8,139 nucleotides of DNA from Devosia sp. (lineage in GTDB: Bacteria > Pseudomonadota > Alphaproteobacteria > Rhizobiales > Devosiaceae). The DNA lies in NCBI GenBank assembly GCA_016793415.1, contig JAEUMC010000175.1, positions 1-8,139 on the forward strand, given 5' to 3'. The notes beneath the pieces are model-generated. The model was not told the DNA's origin. It made no database searches and worked only from the letters and a program-made list of their open reading frames with translations. The translations under genes and the position numbers were made by a program. This document shows positions 7,159 through 8,139 of this stretch, piece by piece (position 1 is the stretch's first letter; each line of letters starts with the position of its first letter).

Positions 7159-7970
7159 CAATACCCCCGTGCGGCGCGGACCAGCCGCATGAACTCGGCG
7201 GCGCGGTCGGCGTCCACCGCCTTCCAGGTGTCGCCGTCGACCTTCAGCGACGAACCGACGATGCAGCCATCCGCCACCTTGAGCACGTCGGCGACCGTGG
7301 CGTGCTTGACGCCGGTATTGGCCAGCACCGGCGTTGTCGGCAGCGCCTTCTTCACTGCCTCGAGGTCGACCATTTTGGCCGCCTCGCCGGTAATGGCGCC
7401 GGAAACGAGGATCGCATCGGGGATCGACGAGAATACCGCGCTGCGCGCCCGGTCGCTCAGCGGCCGCTGGTCCAGCGAATAGGCGAACTCGGCCGAGACA
7501 TTGTAGAGCAGCGCCAGATCCTGCCGGCCGAGCCGATCGCGATAGCGCATCGCCTTGCCGGCATCCGGCGTCCACGGCCCCATGTCCGAGGCATAGGTGC
7601 CGGTGAAGATCTCGCGCACGAAGCGCGCCCCGGTCGCTGCCGCCAGCGCGATCGAGCTCTCAGGGTCCCACAGCACGTTCACCCCGAATGGCACGGTGAT
7701 CTCGGACCGCAGCCGCCCGATCACATAGCCCATGGTCGCCGTCGAGGCAGTATCGACGTTGAACTCATAGGGCCGGTCGTTCTCGTTGCCGAACATCACG
7801 GCATCGAACCCGGCCGCCTGCAGCGCCTTGAGGTCCTTCCTGGCCCCTTCGACGATGGCCTCCACGCCCCCCTCGTAGTCGTGCAGCGGCGAGCCCGGCA
7901 GGGCCCCCAGATGCACCATGGCAATCACCGGCTTTTTGTCGCCGAACACCGTCTTGAATTTGCTTGTCAT
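7158..7970 (-). CDS. BtpA/SgcQ-family TIM-barrel protein
   Basis: This is the first gene of the minus-strand operon and encodes a soluble 270-residue protein. It carries family signatures: AMVHLGALPGSP near the N-terminus (17-28), FGNENDRPYEF (60-70), PFGVNVLWD (94-102), an SGAITG loop (190-195), ANTG (217-220) and DGCIVGSSLK (234-243). The last is a phosphate-binding-like turn of (beta/alpha)8 barrels. BtpA was named for a cyanobacterial protein needed for photosystem I stability. SgcQ is the homologue in the E. coli sgc sugar locus. No reaction is firmly known to me. The barrel and its partners suggest an enzyme acting on a phosphorylated or amino sugar, but this is inference. The start fits the family's spacing to the MVH motif. 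Its ribosome binding site is weak (AAGAAA, only two bases before the ATG) and abuts a LacI-type palindrome. Confidence 0.9.
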   Translation of the reverse strand: MTSKFKTVFGDKKPVIAMVHLGALPGSPLHDYEGGVEAIVEGARKDLKALQAAGFDAVMFGNENDRPYEFNVDTASTATMGYVIGRLRSEITVPFGVNVLWDPESSIALAAATGARFVREIFTGTYASDMGPWTPDAGKAMRYRDRLGRQDLALLYNVSAEFAYSLDQRPLSDRARSAVFSSIPDAILVSGAITGEAAKMVDLEAVKKALPTTPVLANTGVKHATVADVLKVADGCIVGSSLKVDGDTWKAVDADRAAEFMRLVRAARGY

Positions 7971-7978
7971 TGTTTCTT

Positions 7979-7992
7979 GTAAACCGCTTTAC
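7979..7992. promoter_or_regulatory. LacI-type operator palindrome before the BtpA-M42-kinase operon
   Basis: GTAAACCGCTTTAC is a 14-bp palindrome with a central CG and one mismatched pair (6 of 7 pairs match). This is the layout typical of operators for LacI/GalR-family repressors. It lies eight bases before the start codon at 7970 on the minus strand, overlapping the upstream edge of the weak ribosome binding site. A bound repressor would block early elongation or transcription start. No LacI-family gene is in the window, and no good copy of the site was seen before the importer genes. Confidence 0.55.
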
Positions 7993-8070
7993 TAGACGCC
8001 TATGCGTAGCAGCGACGAGGCCGGCCGTCTATGGCCCGCGGCGGGGCGGGAGCGTGCTCCACACCAATCC

Positions 8071-8090
8071 TTAACCACGATCGGCTAGGG
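8071..8090 (+). promoter_or_regulatory. TTAACCA box, possible promoter or CtrA half-site for a divergent gene
   Basis: TTAACCA (8071-8077) is followed eight bases later by CTAGGG (8085-8090), 29 bases before an ATG at 8119. TTAACC-type boxes occur in alphaproteobacterial promoters, and TTAACCAT is a CtrA half-site. The match here is short and could be chance. Confidence 0.25.
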
Positions 8091-8118
8091 TGAGCGGGAC
8101 TGAGTGCTAGGTTCCAAG

Positions 8119-8139
8119 ATGGAACTGCTCTTTCTCCTC
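8119..8139 (+). CDS. Possible start of a divergent gene (partial)
   Basis: An ATG at 8119 opens a frame reading MELLFLL to the end of the window. The hydrophobic opening would suit a membrane protein or signal peptide. AGGT (8109-8112) lies six bases upstream as a weak ribosome binding site, and a TTAACCA box lies further upstream. Seven codons are too few to identify the product, and chance is a real alternative. Confidence 0.3.

Noticed and set aside
7159..7575. N-terminal extension of the M42 gene
   Set aside because: The extra 139 codons lie over the BtpA gene in another frame and show no family similarity. The ATG at 7158 overlaps the BtpA stop and starts at the normal M42 N-terminus.
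1..8139. CRISPR arrays, tRNA or rRNA genes, insertion sequences or phage genes
   Set aside because: I saw no regularly spaced direct repeats, no tRNA-like cloverleaf and no transposase or integrase sequence on either strand.

Overview
The window is high-GC DNA with the gene style of an alphaproteobacterium. A Hyphomicrobiales (Rhizobiales) member, perhaps near Devosia, is my best guess. This rests on the Tat-exported CUT1 binding protein, the tight TGATG/ATGA gene junctions, the GC-rich third codon positions and the intergenic CCCGCGAAGGCGGG-type palindromes. Genus is a guess from style and was not tested.

Layout, left to right. Positions 1-228 hold the 3' end of an unrecognised gene. Positions 229-645 are non-coding, with a GNRA-capped hairpin, several inverted repeats and a candidate promoter. 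Positions 646-4416 (+ strand) are a carbohydrate ABC importer: a large Tat-exported solute-binding protein, a 106-bp spacer with two stem-loops, a MalF-type permease and a MalG-type permease that overlap by one base. No ATPase gene is present. Positions 4417-4573 separate two converging operons and carry a pair of perfect 32-bp inverted arms, each containing its own hairpin. Positions 4574-7970 (- strand) are a three-gene operon transcribed in the order BtpA/SgcQ-family TIM-barrel protein, M42-family metallopeptidase, FGGY-family carbohydrate kinase. Its genes overlap by 1 and 4 bases. A LacI-type 14-bp palindrome lies directly before the first start codon. Positions 7971-8139 are intergenic, and a possible divergent gene begins at 8119.

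How it fits together: the importer probably brings in a sugar or sugar derivative, and the kinase would phosphorylate it. The BtpA/SgcQ and M42 proteins are the pair known from the poorly understood E. coli sgc locus (sgcQ, sgcX), where they sit with PTS genes. Here the PTS would be replaced by an ABC importer plus a soluble kinase. The substrate and the chemistry of the BtpA/M42 pair cannot be read from the sequence. This is the part of the window most likely to represent an undescribed pathway.
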